Source: Vespa crabro (Eukaryota; Arthropoda; Insecta; Hymenoptera; Vespidae). Taken from it: a stretch of 64,000 bases of DNA. The translations under genes were made by a program, and so were the position numbers. Each line of letters begins with the position of its first letter. Position 1 is the stretch's first letter. The stretch lies in assembly GCF_910589235.1 (NCBI RefSeq), contig NC_060964.1, positions 6,862,569 through 6,926,568 of the forward strand, in the 5' to 3' direction. Positions 34,638 to 48,398 of the stretch are shown piece after piece. The notes beneath the pieces were generated by a model. It was not told the origin of the DNA, searched no databases, and worked only from the letters and a program-made list of their open reading frames with translations.

Positions 34638-35904
34638 GGTCAGTTCAAAAGTTCGTGCGCATTTTGGCGAAATTTTTAAATGGTATAAAACACAATTTAA
34701 CATTTTAATCTATGATATATTTTCCTTCGCTATCTACAATATCTCGCCATCTTTCTGGTAGTTTTTTTATTCCATTGGTGTAAAAAGATTCTGGTTTTGA
34801 AGCAAAAAAACTTCTGAGTTCATTTTGTATATCCTGCTTAGAATTGAACTTTTTGCCTTGGCAAAAATTTTGTAAGGCACGAAATAAGTGAAAATCACTT
34901 GGGGCAATATCCGGGGAGTATGCAGGATGCGGCAAAAGCTCCCAATTTAGTTCATTAATCTTTTGCACCGTTGTTAGAGCCGTATGTAGTCTAGCGTTAT
35001 CATGGTGGAACAACACTTTCTTCATATTCTCCAATCGCGGGCGTTTTTTAATTAATTCTGAATTTAAACAGCAAAGTTGTTCACTGTATACATCTGCATT
35101 GATGGTTTTATTTGGTTCTAACAATTCATAATAAATAACACCATACATATCCCACCACACACTTAGCAGAACCTTTTTGGGATGTAAAGACGTCTTTGGT
35201 ATTTAAATTGGCTGCTTAACTTTGTCTGTCCATTGTCTTTTTCTGGTGATGTTATCATAAATAATCCATTTTTCGTCACCTGTTACCAAACGATCTAAAA
35301 ATGGTTCTCTTTCAAAGCGCGATAGAAGGGAAATGCAGATGTTTAATCGCTGCTGGCAATTGACTTCGGACAGCTCGTGTGGTACCCACTTCCCAAGCTT
35401 GGATACTTTTCCAATCTCCTTTAAATGACGAAAGACTGTCCCATGAGATGAATGCATCTTTTCTGCGATCTGATCCACTGTTAAATGTGGCTCTGACTCC
35501 ACAAGATTCTTAAGAACGTCGTTATCAAAATCGACAGGACGTCCTGAACGGGGTTCATCATTAATGTTGCTTTTTCCAAGTTTAAATTTTTCGAACCATT
35601 TCTGAGCAGTCCTTACACTAATAGTATGTGCACCATGTACATTATTAATTTTTATTGCTGCAGATCTGGCAGTTTCACCACTCGAAAAGAAAAAATATAA
35701 TACAGCACGTTTATATGCGTTATCGATATTCATTTTTTATCGGTACTAATATGTGTCTGATCTTTACAAAATTTGGTGACAAACTGACGAATACATCAGT
35801 CAAGTGATAACAAGTTTTGACAGGTTCAGAATCTTATCGATCTGGTAATGAATTATCGTAAATCCCATACATGCTACTAATGCGCACGAATTTTTGGACT
35901 GACC
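34638..35904 (-). mobile_element. mariner (Tc1/mariner, DD34D) DNA transposon
   Basis: About 1.27 kb bounded by TA dinucleotides (34636-34637 and 35905-35906), the target-site duplication of this superfamily. Terminal inverted repeats (34638-34663 and 35879-35904) read ggtcagtycaaaarttcgtg inward and continue to cgcatt, with two mismatches. It encodes one transposase on the minus strand, interrupted by a stop codon. Inserted between PAXBP1 and the vitellogenin-like gene. Confidence 0.95.
34705..35733 (-). pseudogene. mariner transposase with one in-frame stop codon
   Basis: One reading frame from ATG 35733 to the stop at 34705, with a single internal TAA at 35203-35205; 343 codons counting both stops, the usual length for the family. 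N-terminal helix-turn-helix region (ISVRTAQKWFEKF, TVFRHLKEIGK), mariner signature WVPHEL, and the catalytic aspartates in VTGDEKW, HHDNARLH and SPDIAPSD, the last two separated by 34 residues (DD34D). No other break was seen, so the copy looks young. The stop makes this copy non-autonomous unless read through or a sequencing error. Confidence 0.93.
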
Positions 35905-35906
35905 TA

Positions 35907-36336
35907 ATATTTACTTTCATTAACCTTATTTTATTCAACGATAATAATGAATAGGAGCGAAGAAGATATCATACGAATATTTAAAAAAAAATTTATTCTA
36001 TTTTGCATTATACAATAATGAATATATTCAATGTATAAACAGTACATAAATGACGTTATATTTCGTCAAAAGTTCTCAGTATTAGATATATCAATTTTTA
36101 AAAATCAATTTTTAAAAAATCTTTTATTTATTTTCTTTCTATTCTATAAAAGTTACGTAAACAAAGATAATATGATATACACGGTATATACTATAACAGA
36201 TAATTTATTGAGGGGATATACATACATAAATGATTAATACAACGTATTTGTGGGTCACGGAGATAGGAGATGTAAGGGTCATCTTTTGACTTCCATAAAC
36301 TCAGTTCACTTTAGTTGAGTTACGATCACATACATC
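35907..36336. other. Upstream region of the vitellogenin-like gene
   Basis: AT-rich. A CpG-richer stretch at about 36240-36340 (gtgggtcacggagatagg, then cttccataaactcagttcac) just before the start is the likely promoter and leader. Confidence 0.4.
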
Positions 36337-39300
36337 ATGAAATTTACAGGTATAATTCATTTTTCTTTTTTTATATTTATTAGATATATATTTTTTTTTT
36401 TTTTAATGAGTAAGTATTGTTGTTAATTATAATATATAATTTTTAAATTTATGACGATTATAGAAACATTATGACGTTAATATTCAAATAAAATTAATTA
36501 AAGTATAACATGAAATATAATTTTACATTTTACACATTTGTATTTTCAATCTCTCTCTCTCTCTCTCTCTTTCTTTATATATATATGCATACATGTATAT
36601 ATTATTTTTGTATATATTATTTTTGTAGATAACAATTTTTTTAAGTGTCTTCTTACATGGAAACTAGGAAGAATTTTTGTTTTTATATTACTATGCAACG
36701 TACAATCAATATATGGTTTATTTACACCAGAAAAGGAATATAGATATTTGTATAATGCTACTTCTAGTTCAGGTGTATTATTACCATCCAGTTCTGCATC
36801 TTCATGGAGTTTAAATGGAATACTTGTGATTCAAGCAAAAGAAAATGCTGCAGTAATGCAGGTATTCTTTTACAGACTTTAAAATATTATTTTTAATTTC
36901 AAACAAGAAATATGATAATGTAATGTATATGAATTTTATAAATAGTTTCAATCATTGAAAATGAATATTTGGAATGGCAAAACTGGAGAAAAAGGAGAAG
37001 ATATAGATATTAACGAAAGAGATGAAGATCTTTTAATGCCATTTGAAGTCACATATAAAATGGGACTTGTAGAAAATTTCACTATACAAAATGAATCTGT
37101 TTGGGTTACAAATATCAAGCGTAGTATAGTAGGGATATTACAACTGGATCTCTCTACTATAGAAAAGGAAGCAGCATTCCATTCTACTGAAGTAAGTTGT
37201 TATAATATCATAATGTACCATTCATAAATTATTATTATTATTATAATATTCAAATATGAAGGTAAGGGGGAAAGATAATTGTACATTTTTTTGATAATAA
37301 TAATTTTCAATTTTTTAATGCATTTATAGATAAATCATTATGGTCAATGCGATATAGAATATGTTATAAGTAGTGAGAATGATAATGAAAAAGTAATTAG
37401 AAAATCTTTAGATCCACGGACTTGTATTGGTCATTCCTTTCGATTTTGGACCAATGTTCCAAGAATGCAATGTCCTCATTCTGAACAAGTGGGTTTTAAC
37501 ATATATTTATTTTACTAATTGTTAAAAAGTTTATTTATGTATATAATTCCTTTAGGATCCCATTTTAAAATCCAGCGAACGATTATATTATGTAAGATAT
37601 AATAACACTGTAGAAGATATTTTATATATTAATGCAACAGGAGGAATATATGTACAACCATTTCAAAGTTTTGGTGAAGCACAGTTTTATTTTTCAAGGT
37701 ATATTATTTCTTTGTTTCTATAAGACATATTTTTTAATAATAATAGAATAATATCTATATGGAGTATGTAGGCAGAATCTTCAATTAATTACGGTACAAG
37801 ATATAGTGAATCAAATTTCATTATACAATCCACATACTGTAACTTTGCAACATGAACTTCCAGAGGAAGATTTGACACAAGGTAGAGGAGTACTAGATAA
37901 AGATACTATTTTTAAAGTTGTAAGTTATATTTTATTTTATTATTTATTTTAATATTATTTTTTTTTTCTATTTTTATAACAAAAATATTACATTTTTACA
38001 GATAGGAAACTTATTAGATCGTTTGAGCCAAACACTTGAAACTCCTGGTTTAGATACAGAAATAAATAATCTGCATAACACAACTATTTCTATTCTTCTC
38101 TATTATCTTGGAATGTTAGACCGTACTGATTTAGAAATCGCATACAATAATATTTCAGGAACTAGTTACAAAGAAGAAACAATACGGTATAAAAGTATAT
38201 TTTTTTATATTTTATTTATATAAACTAATATAAATATTATTATTTTAATTTTTGTAGGAATATGTTTTTGGAAGCACTTCCACAAATTGGAAGTAAAGAC
38301 TCTGCTTTGTTTATATTCGATTTAATTCAAAATCATAAAGTATCAGATATAATAGCAATACAACTTTTAACTCAATTACCATTTCATGTTAGGAAACCAG
38401 ACATACAATTATTAATAACTTTACGACCACTTCTAAGTTTAGCAAGAGAGATTTCTCCAGAAATTCAGAATACAGCCATTCTTTCATATGGCACATTGAT
38501 TTATAAAACATGCCTTGTGTATTGTTCATACGAAATACTTGACGATTATGTACGTTTTTATCTTGATAAATTCACAGGTATGCTGATGAAGTTCTTTTAA
38601 TTTAAATCTAAATAATATCATTAATATTGAAATATTTTCTAGAAAGTACTGAGTATGAAAAAAAAATGATATGGTTGGAAGGTTTGGCAAATATACAATT
38701 AGGAAGGGTAGTTGAATTTTTAGAATCGATTGCAAGTGGAAATAATGCAGAATCACGTCATTTTCGTGTACTTGCAGCTTGGGCATCTCTTCCATCTGCA
38801 CCTTTAAGACCAGACATTGTAAGAAAATCTATAAAATCTTATATATATATATATATTTTTTTTTTTATTATTGATATGCTCATTGTTGAATTATACATTC
38901 TTTCATGCATAGATATATCCTGTGTACTGGCCAATATTGGTAAATAAGACAGAGCATTTAGAAATGAGAGTAGCTGCATTGACATTATTAATTGTTTCTA
39001 ATCCCACATCAAGTAGATTAATATCTTTATATTGGTATATGAAAACTGAACCAAATCTGCATTTATATAATTATTTTTATACAACCCTAAAATCTATAGA
39101 GCAGACAACATATCCTTGTTATCTTGATATGTATGTAGAAATTATTTTAAATATCTATTTATTATGTTATAATTGTAGTAATTATTTTCTTTATTTAGGG
39201 GAAGTATAGCAGCACAATTTACACGTGTACTTCGTAAACCGTCTAATAATAAATTGTTACTAACTGGTAATTATCTGTTCGACTACAAAGATACATATAG

Positions 39301-42300
39301 AAAATTTGGAGCCATGCTTCATGGAATTTTTATAGCAAATCCAGCTACGAATGTACCAGAAACAATGTATGTTACTTTGAGTAATTATGGAAGTGGTACT
39401 ACTATAAATCATGTATCTGTAAGTAATAATATCTAGTTATTATTAAAAAAAATATATCAATATCACATATATTTATATTATTATTTATCTTTATTTATAA
39501 TATAAATATTATTTATAGTTGTATATCAAAGCGGAAGGTCTTCTACATTCTTTATCAACTTATCTTGAAAATCCAACACACGTTAAAGATATATTGAATC
39601 AATATAAGTTAGATCAGAAAGAAACTGCTCCAATACATTTAGAAGTAATTGCACAAGTCCAACAGAAGACTGTTTTATGTTTACATTTAAATCAAACGAA
39701 TATTGCAAAAGTAGTTCAATGTCAGTATATTATATTTAATTAATAGTTTATTAATATCCAATAATTCTTTTTATAAATAATAAAAGAAATAAATTATATT
39801 CAAGGAATATTGTTTTCTAGATTTAGCTTCGTTATCTGATAATATATATCAAATCTTCCAAAATACAGAATTTCATATTAATCAACAACGAATAAATATT
39901 CCTATAACTATGGAATCAGTACAAGTAACGGATATGGGTACAAATGTAAGACTTAGCATGACAGCAACATCATTATTTTCAATGAGAGGAAATTTTATAC
40001 ATTCGGATATTGGACGTAATAATCATGTTATATTAAGGTATATACTGGCTTTGTTATGTTGAAATTTTACAAGAATTTCTTATTTTAATGTATATTCTTA
40101 GAACATCCATTCATGGAAGTGAAATAATTGAAAATTATAATCCTTTGGTTGATTTGTGGCATGCAGCTGAGAGAACACAATCTATCCATGGATATCTTCC
40201 TATTAATATTACAATTGGATTAGATGAGAGGCCATTTATCACATATAATACACCAGGAGGTATATTCATCTTTTTTACTTTTTAAATATCGAAATATATA
40301 ATTACTATATTCGTATTTTTAGAACATTTTAAAATGGGAGTCGTTGCTCATGTAAGAACAGTTACCCATATAAGAGGACCTAAGACTCAAACAAAGTTAA
40401 AAGTTATTTGTCCTAATTGCCCCACATCATATACAGTTAGAAGAGTATTACCAATAAATAAATTAAAGGTAAAATCTTATTCAAATTATAATACATCTAA
40501 TATTTAAATAGAAGATAATACAAATCTTCAATAAATATTTTTATCTAGACAATAAATTTATTTGAATTTGAATTCCCCGAATTGGGAGGAAAAATATTCA
40601 CGAAACTTTTTGATTGTGAAAATGCAATATCAAGAGAAAAAGTAATATCTGATATATTATCATCCCATCAAGCTAATTACCAGTAAGTTTTATTTCATTT
40701 ATATTAAATTTTGATTATTATATTATTTATATAAATGTTCTATATTTGTTTTGCATAATTTAAGAATTTGGCCAGGCATGAAAATAATTTTGGCGACAGT
40801 GCATCTTTTAGATTATTTTACATATGTACCACCGAAAGGTAGCTGCGGATTAACCATTTATGTAGAACCATCTGATGCATTAGTGCAAACTCAAGTTGGT
40901 ATAAAATAAAATCTTTCATAAATAATAATTCATTGATTTAAACATTATTTTAAATATTATTTACTAGGTAAAACTTGAATATCTAAAAAATAATAAACAT
41001 CACATGTTATCTTTGACAAATCGTGAACTTAATTCTCAACGTGTTTTGTATCAATGGAATTTAGCTGCTCTTTATGATACTACTGGTTGGATTTCAGACA
41101 ATCTTAAAATTAAGGCAACTAAAATTACACCCGATGGAAAAATTATGAAGGTAATGTAGAATAGTATATGAGTAATAGTAACACAAATGCATTTCAATAT
41201 ATCCTTTTCAGTTTTGTATAGAAGCTGATAGAGAAATGGACTGGGAATGGGACTTTTTAAATGTTAATCCTACTTCTCCTTGTAAACTAAAATTAGTTAT
41301 TACTTGGGGACCATCTGATACTGCTAAAGGTAAATGTAATGGTTCGTCGATCATATTAAATTTGATTGGTGAAATCAGTAAAGCACAACTTGAAGAAAGT
41401 CAAAGGGAAAAGTCGCCTCATAATCAGTGCCGTAAAGAATTGAAAATAAGAAATTTTATTCCATACACTGATACTTGTTATGAAGCTTCAAAGGAATTAT
41501 CTATCTTAAGGAAGTATCAATTTTTTCTTAAGTACGAAAATGTAAGTGGATACGAATAGATTTGTTTAAATTATTCATAATGTATATATTATTAATGTTG
41601 TTAATTATATATCTCTTTCTCTATTTATTACATGTAATGATATTATTATCAGTTACCAGAGCCACTGTCAAAAATCGTGTGGAAGTTAAGAGCTGTATAT
41701 GAACTATTTAGTGGAAACAATAATTATACCAATAATTCTGGGCAATTTCTTTTAAATGCAGTCTTTCCTAAAGATTCTGACAGTAGTGAACTGGAATTAA
41801 ATTCAAATAAAGTGACTATACAATATGGTTCTAATTTCATAGAAAATTTTTTAATACGAACACGAATCCATAGATATATGGACAGTGTTCTTTTTCATTC
41901 ATTTTTTAGTAAGTTGCTTAATATATTTATATATTAACAATGATATATATTCTTTCTTTTCAGGCACGTTAAAATAAAACTCTAAATATTCTTTTACCAT
42001 CAATAGGCACATGTATTATAGAACCAAATATTGTACGATCAATTTACAATACCACAATTGTAGTTAACTCTCATAGAAATATATTATTACTTGGCCAATG
42101 CTACGATGATAATCCAAGATTTGCTATTAGGGCTTCTAAAACAAAAAATAATTTAATAAATGTACTTATTACTGATGAAACGGGTACTATAAAGGTAATT
42201 CAATATTACAATGGTGGACATATATATAATGCTACATCATATGTACCATTAGAAAAGCACGTGTTCCAAAAATTTGGATCTAAATGGTATGTAATTATTG

Positions 42301-42580
42301 TTAATAAGTATTATAATAAAATAATACTGATATTTCAAATAATATTGATACTTTCAATTGTTCGATTACAATGTAAATTTTAATAATAAGAAATTAATTA
42401 TGTTACAGGATAAAATTGCGTGATATATCTGTTGATATATTGTTTCCTAATATTCTTTTATTTATGCAATGGACGCAAAAACAAGTTTTACTTTTGTTTC
42501 CTACTTATTTAACTGAATTCAGTTGTGGTATATGCACAGTTAATAGTTCTATTATTAATAATTTTTATGAAGAATTATAG
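36337..42580 (+). CDS. Vitellogenin-like large lipid-transfer protein (vitellogenin_N and vWD)
   Basis: Member of the vitellogenin/apolipophorin superfamily of secreted lipid carriers. 22 exons, first coding exon 36337-36349, last 42409-42580, 1422 residues by my splicing. A signal peptide of about 34 residues (hydrophobic FVFILLCNVQSIYG) precedes the N-sheet start LFTPEKEYRYLYNATSSSGV; then come VWVTNIKRSIVGILQLDL, the helical domain and the beta-sheet region. The last about 150 residues (from CIIEPNIVRSIYNT) look like a von Willebrand type D module with GQCYDD and a final CGIC in place of GLCG. Shorter than true vitellogenin and without a long poly-Ser tract, so more like the Vg-like/crossveinless-d group than the yolk protein. 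Exon 21 has two candidate acceptors (41963 and 42006). Exact subgroup uncertain. Confidence 0.88.
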
Positions 42581-42977
42581 AGTGATTTATAATTTTATTT
42601 ATATGAAACAAAATATTTTATATTATATAAATACAAGAATATTATAAATTGCTCTTAATGTTCTAATGTAAATATTATTTTGTATGTTAATATATTAAAG
42701 TACAAAACAAAATGATGATTATTTTATATATCACACAATATTATATATATTTTTAAGATTAAATTTATATGTACTATTAAAATATGTTTCTATAAAATAA
42801 AAAATAAAAGCATCAGATGATTTTTTTTATATATAGCTTTATGATTAAAAAAAGTATTTTTATTTAAGGATATTACTATATGATCTTCTGTAATATCACA
42901 GCATCATTAAGCAAAATATTATTATTTTATATTTTCACTGATAATTCGATATATTTATTACATCTATTGGAGTACAA
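42581..42977. other. Convergent 3' ends of Vg-like and Spartan genes
   Basis: AT-rich; several AATAAA words (for example near 42797-42809) can serve the + strand gene. Confidence 0.45.
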
Positions 42978-45288
42978 TTATTTTTCTTTAAGGCATCTAT
43001 CCAAATGTTCATTCATGATATTTTCTGTAAATAATTCCATGCACACAGGACAAGGGTACTTCTTGGGATCTGTTGCATGAACTTCTTCTAGATTATCATT
43101 ATTAATGTCAATGCATAATACAGATTCATCATTAAACATTGATCCAATACATTCTTCCAAATGATCATTCAATGACATTGTAGATGAAATAATCGTGTTG
43201 CAAATTAAACATTTTTGAATTTCGTGTTTGCTGTTAGTTTTTCTAGAATTAGATTGTGTATTTGTCTTCCTACAAGGACTATCAGCAAGTATACTATTAG
43301 ATGATTCAGAATCTGATGAACTATCAATAACTATTATATTAGGTGATGAATTTGACACACATTGTTTTGGAAAACATATGTCAAGATGGTTATAAATATC
43401 TGTAGTCTTAAAGCTCTTATGACATACTGAGCAATCTGTGAATTCAGATTTATGTAAATTGTCTAATTTTTGTCGTTTCATTGATGATGCATGCATTACA
43501 TTACTTCGTTTAGGAGTAGTAAAGATATTATCTTTCATTGATGAAGTATCCATTTGATCATTAACATGATTTTTTACATCGTTCGACTTTTTTTCATCTT
43601 TATTATCTAAACACGAATCTATATGTTCGTTAATAATATTAATAGAAACAGAAACATGACATATAGGACAATTTACAGGGTCACGAATCTCCTGGTTCGA
43701 AGCATCACTTTGACTTGCATTTGTTTTTCTTTGTACAGATTTTATAATACTTTTTTTTGTATTAGCTTTATCATACGATGATGTTTTCTGTTGTAATGAT
43801 GTTTGTTGCTGATTATTACTTTTTATATAAAATTTATCCAATAAATTACTTTTACCGATTTTAGAACCTCCTATTTGCCCAGAACAAGAATATTTAGGAG
43901 TATGATTGTTATTAACTACTTTAGAAGTAGAGGAACTGTTTGGTCCTCCTACACCCCATCCATGAACATTATTTGTATTATTACCTAGCTTCTTTAGATT
44001 GCTATCTAATGATTTATTATTTATTTTTGGATTAAGAGGACTATTGCTTTTATGAATATTTTTGATCTTTTCATCTCCTGGATTAGAAATTTTTGATCTA
44101 GATATATTGCCAGATTTATGTTGTTCGAATGGATTATTATTATTTTTCAACCAATCGGTTAGATTATTTTCTTTATAAGTATTTTTCGATATAGTTTTTG
44201 ATTTTTGATTATTCTTTGTATTTTTAGTTTTAAAATTGTCTGGTTCCTTGATTTTTATAAACTGTCCACCACAACTTTGTTGATGTTCTATCCACCAAAA
44301 ATCTGATGGGCCTGGTGCACGATTCATAGCTCTACGTACAGTTCCAAAATATGGAGCCTTCTTATGACAAGGACCATTGCATCTCCACCAATGTTGTTGA
44401 TACAATTTAACTTCCTCGTGAAAAGTATGATATATCTAAAAAAAAATACATATGATATTATTACCATTATAAACTATACAATTCTTTTTATTTGTTAACA
44501 TTTACATACTGTTATGTTTGTTCCCGCCTCTTTATTTATTCTATGCATATGCTTGCAAAATTCTGGTCCATGTCCATCTCTATCGCGATTATTATTTGTC
44601 AAGAACAAATAACCATGAATCATTTCATGCTAAAATGATAAAAATGATTATTATTATTATTTTATAACTTTTGAAATTTAATTTCATCAGTTAATTAAAA
44701 TGAACATTACCAGTAATGTCTCGACAAGATCTTTTCTTGGCCTCAGTTTAAGTAATGGAACGCTAAGAGAAATTATACATTCTTTATTTCGTGGATGATA
44801 AGTACATACTCCTGCACAGCTGTAAAGTAAATAATATATATTTTTTTTAATTATATTTATAAAAGATATATAGAGTAACAAGTGTCATTTATACCTTGTC
44901 ATTCTATTGCTCCATTTAACCTGAACAGATAATAAAACATTCCAGAAAAAACGTGTATTGAATTGCATAAATAATGTATAAATATTAGGAGTTGGATCTA
45001 TTATTTCCAATGTTTGATCGATTAACGTTTTTGGTTTGTAATGTTTATTTTTCTGCGAATAAACATTCAATTTTATTATGGGAATATAATAAATTAAAAA
45101 AAAAAAAAAAATAAAAAAAAATAAAATAAAATAAAATAAAATAAAGAAGTTAACATTAATGAGATAAAAAAAACTTGAAATATATTTACGTCTTTCGGAA
45201 TAATTGCATTTTCTGTTACACCAACAATATTAAGTTCGTCATGTAAATTTAATGCTAATTCTAAATCACGATTCCTTTTTGAATTCAT
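42978..45288 (-). CDS. SPRTN: Spartan, SprT-type DNA-protein crosslink metalloprotease
   Basis: DNA-dependent protease that clears DNA-protein crosslinks during replication. Exons 45190-45288, 44895-45052, 44711-44819, 44510-44629, 42978-44435; 647 residues. SprT domain: FFWNVLLSVQVKWSNRMTSCAG, then the zinc protease motif HEMIH (residues 123-127) and HGPEFCKHMHRIN; a zinc-binding part CNGPCHKKAPYFGTVRRAMN ... WWIEHQQSCGGQF follows. The C-terminal half has four UBZ4-like fingers (C-X2-C-X11/12-H-X3-C) at about 418-437, 497-516, 571-591 and 624-643. A SUMO-interacting-like stretch IIVIDSSSDSE is at about 529-539. HGWGVGG may be a degenerate p97-binding SHP box and SNLLDKFY a non-canonical PCNA box. 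Vertebrate Spartan has one UBZ4. Divergent from the SENP gene. Confidence 0.94.
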
Positions 45289-46768
45289 ATTATAGCAATC
45301 TCTCCTTTGAAGATTTATATTCGGACTGACTTGAAATGATCACATTTTATTAAATACCATTAAAAATCTTTGAGGACATTCCAATTCGTTTAAAACTTTT
45401 CGATACTTTGAAAGGTCGTTTATACCACTCGTATAACTTCATAGTACATGAAAGAATGTCAGGAAAATTTCTCAGAACACGTTACAGATGTTTAATGTAT
45501 AATTAAATCTTGAAAAAATGAAAAGAAAAGAAAAAAAGAAAAAGGAAATTAACATAACTTTATTAAGAAAGAAATTAACATAATTCATTAATGCTTTTTT
45601 CTGAAATTTAATCAATATTTTTAGAATTTTTATTCATCCATTTTTCTTTAATAGAACGTAATTAATTTTGCTTTGTCACACAACAATGATCTCTTTATCG
45701 CATTTCTACGTTATTATTTGTTGACAGATATTTATAGGAAATATATGTTTTTACTTCAATTGATAGAAATAAAGTTTGTTTTTGTATATTTATTTATCAG
45801 ATAAAGTACATAAAGTTAAAATTATAATATTTATACTACGTTAAGAAAGGTTATGTGTAAGATTTGAAATTTCGAGGATTTCCCGCTATAGCCAATTTCA
45901 AGAGTATCAAGCCGGAAACAAGCAGGTTTCGTGACGCAGTGGCGTAATCTTTTGCGGCCTGTCTGTTGCTTTGCAATTCGTTCACACAAACGGGCTCGTA
46001 AAATGGCGAGGTGCAGTTGTTATTTACTTACGTGGAATATAACGAGAAAACTTTGAAACAAATTAAATATATTAATTATTAGTAGCTTAATAAAAATAGT
46101 GCACCATAGTCATCGTATACGGGCATTCGTGAGTATTATTATAAAACGTTTATAAATAAATATTTTAATGCGTGTGCATTGATGATAATACGCGTTCATC
46201 TACCGATTCATCAAATCCATACGAGTTATTCTTCTTATTCTTAGTTAATATCAATAATGTCAGTACATTGAATAATATGCTTATCTATAATCTTCCCAGT
46301 TGTTATTTTCTAATATTTTTATCGTATATAATGTTACATTTTAGCGATAAGGTTATGAAAAGAATTGATTGTTCTTTTCTTTTTACATATCATGATCATA
46401 TACACATTAGATTAAAATTTTTTAGAATTTTTATACTTTCCCATTAATTGTTTGTCTTATTCTCTGTAATATACAGGATCGAACTCCCTTGAGTATCGTA
46501 CGCATGTTATGCGTACGAGTTTCTCAAGATCGATTCTACTTTTCTTTGACTTTTAGGTTATGACTTGGAAAATATACTTCCTACGACGATCATTATTTTA
46601 ATCGGACACAAGGTTTATAGGTTTAACCAGCACTTATTAAGTATTAAGAACAATTTTAGTAGATAACAGTGACAAACTGAACTAGCCGAGGAAAATATTC
46701 TTCCTCTTCTTTCCGACGTTCGTTATCTTTTTGTTCCTAATTAAATTACGGCACTTTCCGCAAACATA

Positions 46769-46801
<33 letters not shown>

Positions 46802-48137
46802 TGTTTTATTTTTTTTTTTTTTTTTTTTTTTTATTTATAAAAAGAAAATTAAATAATACATTTTTATCTCTTTATTTTGTATATGAAAAATTAATATAAA
46901 ATTATGCAAATAAGAAAAATATATGCGTTTATCAGGCTTTATGATAATATAATTATTTAGATACTTTTCTTAATTTATAAATTTAAATAATAAACTTTTT
47001 TGATGGTGCGTAATATATTTATATATTTTTTTTTTTTTATAACTTTTATTAGATCAAATTCCATTCAATTTAAAACTTTTTATTCATACTTTTTTTTTTT
47101 TATGAACATAAAAGTAGAACGTTAATTGATGTATATGATCATAATATATTATTATAATATATATTATTCTCATTTAAATAGAAACATTAATTTTCACAAA
47201 GTATTAAAACATGATATGTATTTAATATTTTACATAAACTAGAAAAAATCAGAATATTTATATCGTGACTAATCAATTATTGATCATGTATTTACATATA
47301 TATATATGTAATTATAAAGATATAAGCTATTCTGATTTTTCAATACAGTACATTGCAATAAAAACTTATTCCATAGCATAGAAAGAATCATTGTATAACT
47401 ATTTTCTAACTCACACAGTACAAAATTTATTCTTCATGACAATTCTTTTAGGTATCTGAATCTTTGAAGCACATGTTGTACAAAAATTCTAATAGAAAAT
47501 TAAATTTTATTATTAGTTAACTGTATATCATTTTATATATCAATCAGAATGATCAAATTGATCTGACGTTTTTTTATTTTTATTTTTATTTATTTATCTT
47601 TTTTTTTTTTTTCTTTTTATATAAGTATTTCTGAATTATCACTTGTTTGTTTAGCAACAGGATTAATATAACCAAAATAATGATATATTCGATATACTAC
47701 ACAATTATATTAATTGGACTAATATGTCCTATTTATAGTTCAAAAATATTCATTGTTAAATATGCAATATTGCATTACAAGCAATATTATTTACAAATAA
47801 ATAGCAGTGAATAAAAGCAATTTATGATAATGATGATTTCATACATAATCTTTTGCTGCTTGATATTACAAAACATTCTTTTATATGCTTCTGTGCTAAG
47901 TTATGCCTATTATGTAATCACTATATAAAAATTTTAAAATAAGAATAATTAATTTTGAATATTAGAGTGATATATGCGGGTGAAAAAATGTATTTAGTTT
48001 TTTCTTTTTTTTTTTTTTTAACTCGTGTATTAATAATATATTATTAAAACTTAACTACTTTTTATATCATTTTTAATGCAATTTTGTTTTGTTTTGGTTT
48101 TATTTTTTTTATTCGACTTCTATTTTCTAGAGAGATA

Positions 48138-48185
<48 letters not shown>

Positions 48186-48398
48186 ATATATTCCACATAG
48201 GATAAATATATTATATCAGAAATTTTTAGAGTAATTGTAAATTATGTTTAATAGGTCGTATTGTGCACATTCTAGAAACTACATTCTACAGAAATGATAT
48301 TAATGGACTGGTATATTCTGGCACAGTAGCAGCAGTCCAATACTGATCTACATTGATTGAGAAAAGATTGTATTGCGAGCAGTAAAATCTTGTGTAAT
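45289..48398. other. Divergent region between Spartan and SENP with the SENP leader
   Basis: A CpG-richer block at about 45880-46130 (tcaagccggaaacaagcagg, gtgacgcagtggcg) is the likely SENP first exon/promoter, with a possible donor (cattc|gtgagtatt) near 46128 and an intron of about 2 kb. An ATG at 46003 opens a 17-codon frame (a possible uORF). The rest is AT-rich, with poly-T runs at 46770-46832, an AT array at 48140-48177 and a hairpin at 46477-46535. Confidence 0.45.
46477..46535. repeat. Short inverted repeat/hairpin
   Basis: Inner 10-bp perfect stem tcgtacgcat/atgcgtacga with a 3-base loop. Further pairing of cttgag with ctcaag and atcga with tcgat extends the arms to about 28 bases each. 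Confidence 0.6.

Noticed and set aside
46172..46447. 91-codon frame in the SENP leader region
   Set aside because: Low-complexity AT-rich sequence; position fits an intron.
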